Notes: generated from the sequence alone by a model not told the origin. A stretch of DNA of 37,453 bases from JAJTHJ01 sp046316025 (GCA_046316025.1 JBKCXU010000074.1:1-37453); one strand, 5' to 3'; counted from the first letter of the stretch, positions 14,786 through 25,200 are shown. Numbers and translations are program-made.

Positions 14786-15247
14786 TCAACCGGCTGGTAC
14801 TGACTGAAGCGCCGCCATCGCCTTGAAGAACCCAGAATCAATGTCAAGCGTGCGCCGTTTGAAACGCCAGCCGGCGGCGGTCTTCACCACCACACTCCGG
14901 TTGTAGCGGCCGGTTGCAACGATCTTGGGAATCTCGGCCACTTCCAGCACCACCATGTCGTTGGTCACGTGAACTTCGGTGGCGCTTACTGCCTCGATGA
15001 CAACGTTCAGGCTCAGATGCCGCTTGCCGTTTGCCATGCCTCCGGGGCCGACATGCGCCTTTTCAAAGGCGTGCATCGCCTCCCACGTGTCAAGCTTGCC
15101 AAAGGCGCCGCTGTCGTAGCCGCCAAATTCGGCCGGCTCAACCCACGTCTGCATAAAGCCATCGGCGTCGGCGTTATCCGTGGTGACGCAGTAAAGTGAT
15201 ACGAGATTCTGGATCTCGGCAACATCATCGGCAGTGATCGGCTTCAT
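14786..15247 (-). CDS. NTF2-like (SnoaL-type) protein
   Basis: A 153-residue protein with the NTF2/SnoaL cone fold pattern: an N-terminal helix AEIQNLVSLYCVTTDNADADGFMQTWVEPAEF, then strands including KRHLSLNVVIEAVSATEVHV and the C-terminal GRYNRSVVVKTAAGWRFKRRTLDID. The family holds small-molecule isomerases, hydrolases and ring-hydroxylation subunits, and the substrate cannot be told. GGAGACAAAGG directly precedes ATG 15247. It is divergent from the patatin gene. Confidence 0.8.
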   Translation of the reverse strand: MKPITADDVAEIQNLVSLYCVTTDNADADGFMQTWVEPAEFGGYDSGAFGKLDTWEAMHAFEKAHVGPGGMANGKRHLSLNVVIEAVSATEVHVTNDMVVLEVAEIPKIVATGRYNRSVVVKTAAGWRFKRRTLDIDSGFFKAMAALQSVPAG

Positions 15248-15378
15248 CCTTTGTCTCCATCCGCAAAAGACTAAATGTATATGACCGCCATCCCCTCGGC
15301 GCCCGTCACAGGCTGCAACGGCTCCCGCCCCTTTCGGGAGATGCCTGGGATCGCGGACGCTGCCCGACGCCGTCCAAG

Positions 15379-16875
15379 ATGCGCCACAGACAGATGACGC
15401 CAGTGGGCCTGTTGCCGATGCGAACGGGCACGGCCGTCAAGTGCGCGCTGCTGCTCGCGATGGTGCCCTGCCTCATTGGCTGCACCACCGTCTTCGACAA
15501 TCAGCCGCTCAATCGGCCGATGTCGGAGGTGTTCGTGCCTCAACCCGAGGGGGCGCGCGATCTCGTGAGCGAGAACGTCATTGCGCTTTCTTTGTCGGGC
15601 GGCGGTCTTCGAGCGGCCGCTTTCGCGCTTGGCGTCCTGCAGGCGCTGGATGAGGGCGAAGGTGGATCGCCTGACAAGACCGGCTGGCCTACTGACCTGT
15701 ACGACGACATCACGTTCATTTCAAGCGTGTCCGGTGGATCGCTGACCGCCGCCTATGTCGCCCTCAAGGGTCGCGATGGCTTGTCGACCATGCGTGAGTC
15801 CGTCCTGCTGCGCGACCTTGAGCGGGATCTCAGGGTCACGCTCTGGTCGCCCACCAACCTGTCCCGCCTGCTGGCCGGCGGCCTGAACGATCGCAGCAAC
15901 CTGGCTCGCACGCTGGACAAGGAGGTGTTCGCCGGCGCGACCTTCGCCGACCTGCAGCGCCGCCGCAAGCCAGAGGTGTGGATCAACGCAACAGATCTGT
16001 ACAACCGCACGCCCTTTCCGTTCTCGCCACAGGCGTTCCAGTCGCTGTGTAGCGACCTTGCATCACTGCTTGTGTCCGAAGCCGTGGCGGCTTCGATGGC
16101 CGTGCCGCTCTTGTTTGCGCCGGTCGTGTTGAAGACTTATCCGGACCACTGTCGAACACCGCTGAATCCGCTGTCGGCGCAGTTGCTCAAGGACCCGGCG
16201 CGCGTGGCGACGGACCCGGTGGGCGCGGTGGCGCGTGCGATGTCGAACTACCGCGACCCCTCGCGCATGCGCTATGTGAAGCTCGCCGATGGCGGCCTCA
16301 CGGACAACCAGGGGCTGGCGAGCATCCTGATTGCGCGATCTCTCGGCGGAACACCGTATGCCCCCTTTTCGGAAGCCGATGCGGTTCGCATCCAGCGGAT
16401 GCTGTTCCTGATTGTCGATGCCGGCCGCCCGCCGCTGGGGGACTGGGCGATGACACTTGATGGGCCCTCCGGGGTCGGCGTCGGGCTTGCGGCTGCCGAT
16501 GCCGCGATCGATTCGGCGACCCGACTGAGCGCAGATGCGTTCCGCACCATGGTGCGCGAATGGCGTGACGCCGTCGTACGCCACCGCTGCGGCATGACGG
16601 AAGCGCAGGTGCGCCGATTTGTCCCAGACCGCAAGGACTGGCGCTGTGATGACGTGCAGTTCATCGTCGGCACCATCAGTGCAGAGAGCCTTGATCCCGC
16701 GCGGGCCAGGCGCTTGCGTGAAATGCCGACGCGGCTGAGCCTGCCGGTCGCCGACGTCGATGCCGCCATTGACGCCGGGCGCGCGGCAACGCGGAGCAAC
16801 ACGGCATTGCATGAGTATCTCGGAGCGCGGGCGGCAGCCCGTGCCGAGATGGCTGGCGCCAAGGCACCAAGGTAA
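15379..16875 (+). CDS. Patatin-like phospholipase, lipoprotein
   Basis: A 498-residue putative lipid acyl hydrolase with a Ser-Asp dyad. The leader ends in a lipobox (PCLIGC, Cys35), so the mature protein is probably membrane-anchored on the periplasmic side. Patatin motifs: the oxyanion-hole SGGGLRA (about 73-79), the nucleophile Ser118 in SSVSGGS, and the Asp in ADGGLTDNQG. It is longer than bare patatin domains; the C-terminal ~120 residues are not recognised. ATG 15418 would give a shorter, equally good lipoprotein leader. A hairpin with a CTCCCG/CGGGAG stem lies upstream at 15322-15340. Confidence 0.85.
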   Translation: MRHRQMTPVGLLPMRTGTAVKCALLLAMVPCLIGCTTVFDNQPLNRPMSEVFVPQPEGARDLVSENVIALSLSGGGLRAAAFALGVLQALDEGEGGSPDKTGWPTDLYDDITFISSVSGGSLTAAYVALKGRDGLSTMRESVLLRDLERDLRVTLWSPTNLSRLLAGGLNDRSNLARTLDKEVFAGATFADLQRRRKPEVWINATDLYNRTPFPFSPQAFQSLCSDLASLLVSEAVAASMAVPLLFAPVVLKTYPDHCRTPLNPLSAQLLKDPARVATDPVGAVARAMSNYRDPSRMRYVKLADGGLTDNQGLASILIARSLGGTPYAPFSEADAVRIQRMLFLIVDAGRPPLGDWAMTLDGPSGVGVGLAAADAAIDSATRLSADAFRTMVREWRDAVVRHRCGMTEAQVRRFVPDRKDWRCDDVQFIVGTISAESLDPARARRLREMPTRLSLPVADVDAAIDAGRAATRSNTALHEYLGARAAARAEMAGAKAPR

Positions 16876-16908
16876 GCCGGGGACGGCTCGCTCCTTTGAA
16901 GTGAACCT

Positions 16909-16928
16909 AAACGGGCCAGGGGCGATTT
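16909..16928 (-). repeat. Diverged inverted copy of the dispersed repeat
   Basis: AAACGGGCCAGG followed by GGCGATTT matches the reverse complement of the 13.8-14.6 kb repeat core over its first 13 bases and then diverges. It sits just after the patatin gene. Confidence 0.5.
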
Positions 16929-16946
16929 AAGTTAACACTAGAAGGG

Positions 16947-16963
16947 TCAGGCTCGACTTATGT
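16947..16963 (+). repeat. Second copy of the TCAGGCTCGA repeat found beside the REP transposase
   Basis: TCAGGCTCGACTTATGT differs at two positions from 132-148. With the inverted copy at 16909 it fills the 116-base gap between the patatin gene and the VIT-like gene. Confidence 0.5.
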
Positions 16964-16991
16964 CTGCGTTCGCGCGGGCGCGCTCAAGCTC

Positions 16992-17642
16992 TCAACCCCC
17001 CAGTGCCTTGATCGCCCCGACCAGCAACACACCGACCACCATCAACGCCAGCCCCGCGCGCCAGGGGCGGGCGATGTCGGCGTAGCGGCCGAGCGTCCAG
17101 CCGCCGGCGAACAGCATCGCCAGCGCGATCAGTTGCGAGGTGCGCAGCGCGGGCGCCACGGCGTCGAAGAACGCGAACGGCAGCACCACGGGAAAGGTCG
17201 CCGCCACGACCCACAGGAAGACCGCAAAGGCGGCGACAAAGTCGCGCCGCCCGAGCAGCGGGCGCGCATCGGCCGGCAGCGCCAGCAGGCGCTGGCGCAG
17301 CGACTCCAGCAGGGTGGCATCGCTGGCGGCGCCGAGCCGCCCCGGCAGCGCCGCCGCCAAGTGCGCGCGTGCCGCGTCCGGCTGGCCGCGCAGCCGCTCC
17401 AGCAGGCGCGCGTTGCGCGTGCGCTCGACGGCGGTGCGCACGAGATACATCACCGCATCGGCCAGCCCCCAGGCGAGGTTGCAGCCGAGCGCGGCGGCCA
17501 TCATCGTGCGGATCTCTTCGCGCCCGGCGCTGGCTACGCTGATCGAGCCGGTAAAGGTCAGCGCCATCAACAGGCCGAACATCACCTCGGATACCCGGTC
17601 TACGGGATCGAGCACGCGTTTCTCGGTTGTTTGATCTGGCAT
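16992..17642 (-). CDS. VIT/CCC1-like membrane protein
   Basis: A 216-residue membrane protein. The N-terminal signature DRVSEVMFGLLMALTFTGSISVA with REEIRTMMAAALGCNLAWGLADAVMYLV is typical of the VIT1/CCC1 iron/manganese transporter superfamily. A charged cytoplasmic middle (about 70-130) follows, then three hydrophobic helices. The usual Glu-rich metal-binding insertion of VIT1 is not seen, so this is a distant member and the substrate is uncertain. ATG 17642 has GAGAGG upstream. It is divergent from the yiaW-like gene. Confidence 0.75.
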   Translation of the reverse strand: MPDQTTEKRVLDPVDRVSEVMFGLLMALTFTGSISVASAGREEIRTMMAAALGCNLAWGLADAVMYLVRTAVERTRNARLLERLRGQPDAARAHLAAALPGRLGAASDATLLESLRQRLLALPADARPLLGRRDFVAAFAVFLWVVAATFPVVLPFAFFDAVAPALRTSQLIALAMLFAGGWTLGRYADIARPWRAGLALMVVGVLLVGAIKALGG

Positions 17643-17734
17643 AAGGGGCCTCTCGACCTCGCCCTGCGTTGCCGGGCTGCGGTGCTAGCCTAGCTTGAAG
17701 TGAATGCAAGGGCACGACGCGAAGGAGAACGACG

Positions 17735-18283
17735 GTGAGACTCTGGCGAAACCTGCTTGCGCTCGGCCGCATGGCCTGGGCGGCGGTCGCGACGCTGGCG
17801 GCGACACCGGCAGGGGCGTCGATGTTCTCCGGCGAGGCGCTGGACGCGGCGGCCGACGTGCTGGCGATCGTGGTGCTGATCCTGGTGCCGCTGGTCGGCA
17901 TCGCCGTGTTCTGGATCGTGCACGTGCTGCCGGAGAAGATCGCGCACAAACGCCACCACCCGCAGCGCGACGCCATCCAGACCCTGTGCCTGCTGTCGCT
18001 CGTCTTCGGCGGACTGCTGTGGCCGATCGCCTGGTTGTGGGCCTACACGCGGCCGGTGACCTACAAGATGGCCTACGGCACCGACCGGCACGAGGACTAC
18101 TACGAAGAGATGGGCGCGCGCCTCGGCAGCGGCGGTCTGACCGCAACCGACATCGCGCACCTGCGAGAAGACCTGGCCGCCATGGAAGCGCGCGGCGCGC
18201 TGTCGCCCAAGCTGCGCGCGCTCAAGACCGCGCTGGACGATGCCGCCCCAGGCGCGGGGCCGGCCACCGGAGGGCCTGCCTGA
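17735..18283 (+). CDS. yiaW: DUF3302 inner-membrane protein (YiaW-like)
   Basis: A 182-residue protein with two central transmembrane helices (VLAIVVLILVPLVGIAVFWIV and the TLCLLSLVFGGLLWPIAWLW region) and the EKIAHKRHHPQRDAI loop typical of DUF3302. E. coli YiaW is about 107 residues; here there is an extra N-terminal leader, possibly a signal peptide, and a longer acidic C-terminal tail. It starts at GTG with GAAGGAG 7 bases upstream. Its TGA overlaps the start codon of the HlyD-like gene, the same order as yiaW-yiaV. Confidence 0.8.
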   Translation: MRLWRNLLALGRMAWAAVATLAATPAGASMFSGEALDAAADVLAIVVLILVPLVGIAVFWIVHVLPEKIAHKRHHPQRDAIQTLCLLSLVFGGLLWPIAWLWAYTRPVTYKMAYGTDRHEDYYEEMGARLGSGGLTATDIAHLREDLAAMEARGALSPKLRALKTALDDAAPGAGPATGGPA

Positions 18284-19506
18284 TGGAAGTCCTGCTGCTC
18301 GGCATCTATGCCGCCATCGTCTGGCTGATCTTCATCAAGTTGAAGTGGCTGCCGTGGAACACCGGCACGCAGGTAGTCGTCGTCATCATCCCGATCGTCG
18401 CGCTCACGGCGCTGATCCTGATCCTGAACGTGGTCGCGCCGTCCTCGGCCGACGTGCGCGTCTACAAGTACACGGTGCCGATCGTCTCGCAGGTGCGCGG
18501 GCGCGTGATCGAGGTGCCGGTGGTCGAAGGCAACGTGCTGGTCAAGCGCGGCGACGTGCTGTTCCGCGTCGATCCCACGCCCTACCAGCTCGACGTCAAC
18601 GTGCTGGAGGCGCAACTGGCCAACGCGCGCGGCCAGCAGCGCAACCTCGAAGAGCAGGCCAAGGGCGCGCAGGCCAAGATCGCCGAGTCGCGCGGCGCCA
18701 TCGAGCAGGCCGGCGCCCGCGTGCGCGCGGCCACCGCGCAGCTCGAGCTGGCGCGCACGCGCGAGGCGCAATACCGCGAACTGCTGCAAACCGGCGCCGG
18801 CAGCCGCTTCGACCTGGAGCGCGCGCAGACCGACGTGCTGGAGGCCGAAAGCCAACTGGCCGGCGCCCGCAGCGCCGAGACGCAGGCGCGCGCCGGCGAG
18901 GGGCAGGCGCTGGCGGGCGAGCGGCAGGTGCAGGAACAACTCGGCGCCAAGGTCAATGGCGAGTATGCACAGGTCGCGCAGATCCGCGCGCAACTGGAAA
19001 ACGCCAAGTGGCTGCTGGCAGAGACCACCGTGCGCTCGCCCTGCGACTGCTATGTGGTCAACCTGCAATTGCGGCCGGGCACCTTCGTGGCCGCGGTGCC
19101 CTTTAACGCGGTGATGACGCTGCTGGAAGCCGAGGGCCAGGTGGTGGCGCTCTTCAACCAGAACGAGCTGCGGCTGGTGGAGTCGGGCAACGAGGCTGAG
19201 TTCTCGCTGCAAACCATCCCCGGCCGGATCGTCAAGGCCAAGGTCGATTCGATCATCTGGGCGCAGGGACAGGGCCAGTTGCCGGCGAGCGGCACCATCC
19301 CGATGTCCACCGCGCTGGCGCAGCCGCCGGGGCGGTACGCGGTGAAGTTCGACATCGCCGAGCGCGACCGCGAACTCTTTCTCGCCGCCGGTGCCGCCGG
19401 CAGCGCCGCGATCTACACCGAGCACGGCGCGGCGATCCAGATCCTGCGCAAGGTAATCCTGCGCGTGAACTCTTACCTGAACTACCTGGTGCTGAAGCTG
19501 CACTGA
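18283..19506 (+). CDS. yiaV: HlyD-family membrane fusion protein (YiaV-like)
   Basis: A 407-residue periplasmic adaptor anchored by N-terminal helices (about 1-18 and 31-50). A first half-lipoyl segment (VSQVRGRVIEVPVVEGNVLVKRGDVLFRVDP) is followed by a long coiled-coil hairpin (about 100-240, Ala/Glu/Gln rich). A second lipoyl half (TVRSPCDCYVVNLQLRPGTFV) and beta-barrel and proximal domains complete it. The start codon overlaps the DUF3302 stop (TGATG) and its stop overlaps the next ATG, so the three genes form one coupled unit. The cytoplasmic-membrane transporter partner would be the DUF3302 protein or one encoded elsewhere. Confidence 0.87.
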   Translation: MEVLLLGIYAAIVWLIFIKLKWLPWNTGTQVVVVIIPIVALTALILILNVVAPSSADVRVYKYTVPIVSQVRGRVIEVPVVEGNVLVKRGDVLFRVDPTPYQLDVNVLEAQLANARGQQRNLEEQAKGAQAKIAESRGAIEQAGARVRAATAQLELARTREAQYRELLQTGAGSRFDLERAQTDVLEAESQLAGARSAETQARAGEGQALAGERQVQEQLGAKVNGEYAQVAQIRAQLENAKWLLAETTVRSPCDCYVVNLQLRPGTFVAAVPFNAVMTLLEAEGQVVALFNQNELRLVESGNEAEFSLQTIPGRIVKAKVDSIIWAQGQGQLPASGTIPMSTALAQPPGRYAVKFDIAERDRELFLAAGAAGSAAIYTEHGAAIQILRKVILRVNSYLNYLVLKLH

Positions 19507-20900
19507 TGCGCGCCTGCACACCGTTCCTCGCTCTGGCGCTGGCCGGCTGCGCGCTGGCGCCGCCGCCGCAGCGCGCCGAGCTCGACGCGCAGGCGCTGCC
19601 CAACGTCAAGCCGCCCGCGGCCTGGGCGGCCGCGCCCGCGGCAACAGGCCCCGTCGCCGATCAGTGGTTGGCCGGCTTCAAGGACGCGCAGCTCGATGCG
19701 CTGGTGGCCGAGGCGCTCGCCTACAACTTCGACCTGCGCGTCGCCGCCGCGCGGGTCGAGCAGGCCGCCGCCTACGTGCAGGCGGCCGGCGCCACGCTGT
19801 ACCCGCAACTGAAGCTTGCCGCAGCCGGCTCGTTGGGGGCGGATTCCAACGGCGTGCAGGGCGTGGGGCTCTTTGCCAACTGGGAGCTCGATCTTTGGGG
19901 CCGCATTCGCGCCGGGCGCGAGGCGGCGTCGCTGCAGGACGCGTCCGCCGCGCTCGATGCCGAATACGCGCGTCAGTCGATTGCCGCGCTGGTGGCCAAG
20001 AGCTGGTTCCTGGCGACCGAAGCGCGGCTGCAAAAGGACTTGGCCCAAGACATGGCCGGCGCCGCCGAGCGCCAGTTGAGTCTTGCGCAAGATCGTCTGC
20101 GCGTCGGCGTCGGCGCCGAGGCCGACGTGGCGCTGGCGCGCGCGAGCCTGTCCAGCTACCGCGACGCGGTGGCGAGCCTTGATCAGTCGTATCGCCAGTC
20201 GCTGCGCGCGCTGGAAGCGCTGCTCGGTCGATACCCAAGCGCCGCGGTGCAGGTGCCGGCGCAGCTGGCCGCGATGCCGGGCGCGGTGCCGTTGGGCATG
20301 CCGTCCGAACTGCTGGAGCGCCGCCCCGACGTGGTCGCCGCCGAGCGGCGCGTGGCGGCGGCGTTTTATCGCACCGAAGAAGCCAAGGCCGCCAAGCTGC
20401 CGCGCATCGCGCTGACGGGGTCGGTGAACTCGATCTCGAGCGAGGTGTTCGTGCTCCAGCAGCGCGATAACCCGGTGTGGAGCCTGGGCGGCAGCATATT
20501 GCAGCCGCTTTTCCTCGGTGGGCAGTTGCAGGCGCAGCAGGACATCCGCACCGCGGAGCAGAAGCAGGCGCTGGCCGAGTACGGCCGCGTCGGTGCGCGC
20601 GCCTTTGGCGAGGTGGAAGAAGCACTCGCCGCCGAGTTCAGCCTGATCGAGCGGGCGCAATTGCTGACGCAGGCCGCCGCCGACAACGCGCGCGCGCTGG
20701 AACTCACCGAGACGCGCTACCGCGTCGGCGCGGTCGATCTACGCGCCGTGCAGCAGCAGCGCTTAGCACTCGCTTCCGCCCGCACCGCGCTGCTGCGCGT
20801 GCAAAGCGAGCAGCGGGTGCAGCGCGTGAACCTGTATCTGGCGCTGGGCGGCAGCTTCGAGGCAAAGCCCGCCGCCGAGCCGCTGGCCGCCGCACGCTGA
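19506..20900 (+). CDS. Outer-membrane efflux lipoprotein (NodT/OMF family)
   Basis: A 464-residue TolC-type outer-membrane factor with lipobox LAGC (Cys15). The family repeats are visible: VAEALAYNFDLRVAAARVEQAAA, FANWELDLWGRIRAGREAA, the mid-protein ELLERRPDVVAAERRVAAAF, and the matching second-half helices ending LTETRYRVGAVDLRAVQQQR. It forms a trimeric channel-tunnel for export. It starts on the last base of the YiaV-like gene's stop, so it is the third gene of that operon, giving a yiaW-yiaV-OMF export set. A second OMF lies at 25480. Confidence 0.92.
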   Translation: MRACTPFLALALAGCALAPPPQRAELDAQALPNVKPPAAWAAAPAATGPVADQWLAGFKDAQLDALVAEALAYNFDLRVAAARVEQAAAYVQAAGATLYPQLKLAAAGSLGADSNGVQGVGLFANWELDLWGRIRAGREAASLQDASAALDAEYARQSIAALVAKSWFLATEARLQKDLAQDMAGAAERQLSLAQDRLRVGVGAEADVALARASLSSYRDAVASLDQSYRQSLRALEALLGRYPSAAVQVPAQLAAMPGAVPLGMPSELLERRPDVVAAERRVAAAFYRTEEAKAAKLPRIALTGSVNSISSEVFVLQQRDNPVWSLGGSILQPLFLGGQLQAQQDIRTAEQKQALAEYGRVGARAFGEVEEALAAEFSLIERAQLLTQAAADNARALELTETRYRVGAVDLRAVQQQRLALASARTALLRVQSEQRVQRVNLYLALGGSFEAKPAAEPLAAAR

Positions 20901-21058
20901 GCCGCGGTCGTACCGTCTCGTCACCGCATCGGCGGCTCGGCGCGTTCGACGAACCGCCGGAGGCTTGACCTAGCTCCAAGTCCGCCGCCGCTTCCGCGGT
21001 GTACCCTGCCGCCCGGCATCGCCGGCCGCAAGACGCCGGTGCAACGGAGGATCGCAAC

Positions 21059-22264
21059 ATGCGCAAACTGGGGCTGGCGGCACTGCTGCCGTTGATCGTC
21101 GTGGTCGGCTGCGGCAAGAAAGAAGCGCCCCAGGCGCAGCGCCCGCCGGTGCCGGTGACGGTGCAGACCATCGCGCCGCGGGACGTGCCGGTATGGCGCG
21201 AGTTCGTCGGCCAGACGCAGAGCTCGCGCCAGGTGCAGATCGTCGCGCGCGTGAACGGCTTTCTGGACAAGCGGCTGTACACCGAAGGTGCGCCGGTCAA
21301 GGCCGGGCAGGTGCTGTTCCAACAAGACCCCAAGCCGTTCCAGGCGCAACTGGACGCGGCCCGGGCGGCGCTCGACGAGCAACTGGCCCGTCTGCAAGTA
21401 GCCAACGACAACCTGGCGCGGGTCCGGCCGCTGGCGCAGCGGCAGGCGCTGTCGCAGCGCGAGCTGGACGACGCCATCGGCCAGCAGAAGACCGCCGCCG
21501 CCGCGGTGGAAGTGGCCCGTGCCAACGTCGACACCGCGCAACTGAATCTGTCGTACACGACCATCACCACGCCGGTGGCGGGCATTGCCAGCTACGCACG
21601 GGTGCAGGACGGCCAGTACGTGAACGTGGCCGACAGCCAGTTGACCTACGTGGCGCAGATGGACCCGATCTGGATCGAGTTCAGCCTGTCGGAAAACGAC
21701 ATCCTGTCGATCCGCAAAGACCGCGAAGCCGGCCGCGTGCGGCCGCCGGCCAACGACCAGTACGTGGTCGAGGCGCTGCTGGCCGACGGCTCGGTGTTCC
21801 CGCACAAGGGGCGGATCACCTTCACCGATGCCGACTTCAACCAGCAGACGGGCACCTTCCTGCTGCGCGCCACACTGCCCAACCCGCAGGGCCTGCTGCG
21901 GCCGGGGATGTTCGTCACCGTGCGGGTTTCGGGCTCGGTACGGCCGAACGCAATCGTGGTGCCGCAGGCCGCGGTGCTGCAAGGCGCGCGCGGCAACTTC
22001 GTGGTGGTGGTGGAGCCGGACAACAAGGCGCAGTTGCGCTGGGTCACGGTCGGACCCTGGGTCGGGCCGGACTGGTTCATCGACACGGGTTTGAAGGCCG
22101 GCGACGTGGTGGTGGTCGACGGCATGGCCAAGCTCTCGCCGGGCGCGGAGGTGCAGATCGTCAAGCGGGTCGAGGACGCGCCGCTGGCGGCGCCGGCCGC
22201 AGCCCCCGCCAAGCCGGAACCTGCCAGTGCCGGCAAGGCCGCCGCGCCCGCGGCCAAGAAGTAG
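21059..22264 (+). CDS. RND efflux periplasmic adaptor (MexA/AcrA family)
   Basis: A 401-residue lipoprotein (VVVGC lipobox, Cys18) with the standard adaptor layout: a beta-barrel start VQTIAPRDVPVWREFVGQTQ, lipoyl half VNGFLDKRLYTEGAPVKAGQVLF, an alpha-hairpin rich in Ala/Gln, the second lipoyl half TTPVAGIASYARVQDGQYV, then barrel and membrane-proximal domains with a Pro/Ala/Lys tail. GGAGG lies 8 bases before ATG 21059. It is the first gene of an adaptor-pump-OMF operon; the pump gene starts 12 bases after it. No TetR/MarR-type regulator is adjacent. Confidence 0.93.
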   Translation: MRKLGLAALLPLIVVVGCGKKEAPQAQRPPVPVTVQTIAPRDVPVWREFVGQTQSSRQVQIVARVNGFLDKRLYTEGAPVKAGQVLFQQDPKPFQAQLDAARAALDEQLARLQVANDNLARVRPLAQRQALSQRELDDAIGQQKTAAAAVEVARANVDTAQLNLSYTTITTPVAGIASYARVQDGQYVNVADSQLTYVAQMDPIWIEFSLSENDILSIRKDREAGRVRPPANDQYVVEALLADGSVFPHKGRITFTDADFNQQTGTFLLRATLPNPQGLLRPGMFVTVRVSGSVRPNAIVVPQAAVLQGARGNFVVVVEPDNKAQLRWVTVGPWVGPDWFIDTGLKAGDVVVVDGMAKLSPGAEVQIVKRVEDAPLAAPAAAPAKPEPASAGKAAAPAAKK

Positions 22265-22276
22265 GCGGGCGGCGCG

Positions 22277-25200
22277 ATGTTCTCCCACTTCTTCATCGAC
22301 CGGCCGATCTTCTCGACGGTGCTGGCGCTGGTGATCAGCATCGCCGGCCTGGTGGCGATGGTGCAACTGCCGATCGCCCAGTACCCGCAGATCACACCGA
22401 TCCAGATCCAGGTCTCCGCCACCTACCCCGGTGCCAATGCCGAACTGGTGGCGCAGAACGTCGGCGCGCCGATCGAGCAGCAGGTCAACGGCGCGACCAA
22501 CATGCTGTACATGTCGTCGACCAGCAGCTCGACCGGCAACTACACGCTGACGGTGTACTTCACCATCGACACCGACCCGGAACTCGCCCAGGTGGACGTG
22601 CAGAACCGCGTCAGCCAGGCGATGGCGCAACTGCCGCAGTCGGTGCAGGCGCAGGGCGTGAACGTCGCGCAGAAGTCCAGCACCTTCCTGATGGTGCTGG
22701 CGTTTTATTCGCCCGACGGCACGCTCGACCCCAATTACGTCGCCAACTTCACCAACGTGCAGATCCTGGGCACGATCAATCGCATCCCCGGCGCCAATCA
22801 GGCCTCGGTCTTCGGCGTGCCGGAGTACGCGATGCGGATCTGGCTGAAGCCGGACCGAATGGCGCAACTGGGCCTGAGCGCGACCGATGTGGCCAACGCG
22901 GTCACGCAGCAGAACCAGCAGTTCGCGGTCGGGCGGATCGGCCAGGCGCCGACCCCGTACCCGGTGCAGCAGACCTTCCCGGTGACCACGCCCACGATCA
23001 CCGAGCCGGCGCAGTTCGAGGACATGATCTTGCGCGCCGACAAACAGGGCGCGGCCATCGTGCGCCTGGGCGACGTGGCGCGCGCCGAGCTGGGCGCGCA
23101 GAGCTACTCGCTGCGCACCAGTTATCAGGGCCAGCCGGCCACGCTGATCGCCGTGTATCAGCAGCCGGGGTCGAATGCGATTGATGTCTCCAAGCAGGTG
23201 CGGGCCACGCTGGCGGACCTGTCCAAGACCTTCCCGCCGGGGCTCAAGTACGAAGTTGCGCTGGACACCACCAAGTTCGTGCAGGCCTCGATCGACGAGG
23301 TGATCAAGACCTTCTTTGAGGCCGTGGTGCTGGTGGTGCTGGTGGTGTTCATCTTCCTGCACAGCCTGCGGCTGACGATCATCCCCACGCTCGCGGTGCC
23401 GGTGTCGATCCTGGGCGCGCTGGTGGGCATGCTGCTGCTCGGCTTCTCGATCAACATGCTGACGCTATTCGGGATGATCCTGGCCATCGGCATCGTGGTG
23501 GACGATGCGATCGTGGTGGTCGAGAACACCGAGCGCAACATGGTCGAGTTCGGCCTCGATCCGAAGGCCGCCGCCAAGCGGGCGATGGATGAAGTCAGCG
23601 GCCCGGTGGTGGCGATCGTGCTGGTGTTGAATGCCGTGTTCATCCCGGTGGCTTTCCTGGGCGGCATCACCGGCGCGCTGTACAAGCAGTTTGCGGTGAC
23701 GATCGCGATCTCGGTGGTGTTCTCCGGCATCGTCGCGCTCACGCTGTCGCCGGCGCTGGCGGCCATCCTGATCCAGGCCAAGCACGGCCCGAAGAAGGGC
23801 TTTTTCGGCTGGTTCGACCGGACCTTCGAGCGCATTGCCGGCGGTTACGTGAGCGGCGTCAAGTGGCTGACGCGGCGCTGGCTGGTCGGGCTGGCGCTGT
23901 TTGCGGTGGTGGTGGGCGGCGCGGCCTGGCTCTTCAAGGCGCTGCCCACCGCCTTCGTGCCGCAGGAGGATCAGGGCTACATCTTCACGGTCTACTTCCT
24001 GCCGGACGCCGCGAGCCTGGACCGCACGCACGAGGTGGGTGCCAAGGCCAAGGCCATTTTGCGCGAGCACCCGGCAGTGGCCAACGTCACCCAGGTCGAC
24101 GGCTTCAGCCTGATCGACTCGCAGATGAAGACCAACTTCGGTCTGCTGTTCGTGGCGCTCAAGGACTATGAAGAGCGCAAGTCGCCGGAGCTGTCCGCCG
24201 ACGCACTGATCGCCAAGGCGCAGCGCGAGTTCTATCCGATCCAGGGCGGCGCGGTGGTGCCGATCAATCCGCCGGCGATCCCCGGCCTGGGCGTCACCGC
24301 GGGCTTCCAGATCTGGATCGAGCAGCAGGGCGGCGGCAATTACGAGCAACTGGGCGAGCTCGTGCAGAAGATCATGGCCGAGGCGCGCAAGCGGCCGGAG
24401 CTCGCCAACATCAACAGCACGATTCGCACCGAAGGCCGGCAACTGCTGGCCGACGTGGACCGCGCCAAGGCCGAGGTGCTGGGCGTGCCGGTGCAGGATG
24501 TCTACAGCACGTTGCAGACGATGTTCGGGTCGCTGTACGTCGGCCAGTTTCCGAAGGACTCGCGGCTTTATCAGGTGGTCTTGCAAGCCGAGCCCGCGTA
24601 CCGGATGACGCCGGAGGACATCGGCCGCTTCTACGTGCGCAACAAGGACAACAAGATGGTGCCGCTGTCCGGGCTGGTCAACACCCGCTACGTCAGCGGG
24701 CCGGACCTGGTCACGCGCTTCAACAATTACCCGGCCATTGCGATCAACGGCGCGGCGGCGCCGGGCGTGAGTTCCGGCCAGTCGCTGGCCGCGATGCGCG
24801 AGGTGGTCGAGCAGACGCTGCCCTTCGGCTACGGCTACTCCTGGTCGGGCGAGGCGCGCGAGGAAGTGAGCTCCGGCTCCACCTCGATCATCGCCTTTGC
24901 CTTCGGCCTCATTTTCGTTTTCCTGATCCTGGCCGCGCAGTACGAGAGCTGGTCGCTGCCGTTTTCGGTGATGCTGGCGGTGCCCTTCGCGATCCTGGGG
25001 GCGCTGGTGGCGATTGCGCTGCGCGGCATTCCGAACGACATCTACTTCCAGATCGGCTTGCTGACGTTGATCGGGCTGGCGGCGAAAAACGCGATCCTGA
25101 TCGTCGAGTTCGCGGTCGAGAAGAACCGCAAGGAAGGCCTGAGCTTCTTCGACGCCGCGGCCGAGGCGGCGCGGCTGCGGCTGCGGCCGATCGTGATGAC

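Noticed and set aside
20961..20993. MerR-type operator/promoter (TTGACCTAGCTCCAAG) upstream of the RND operon
   Set aside because: The dyad is weak, no -10 element lies at 17 or 19-20 bases from TTGACC, and no MerR-type gene is adjacent.
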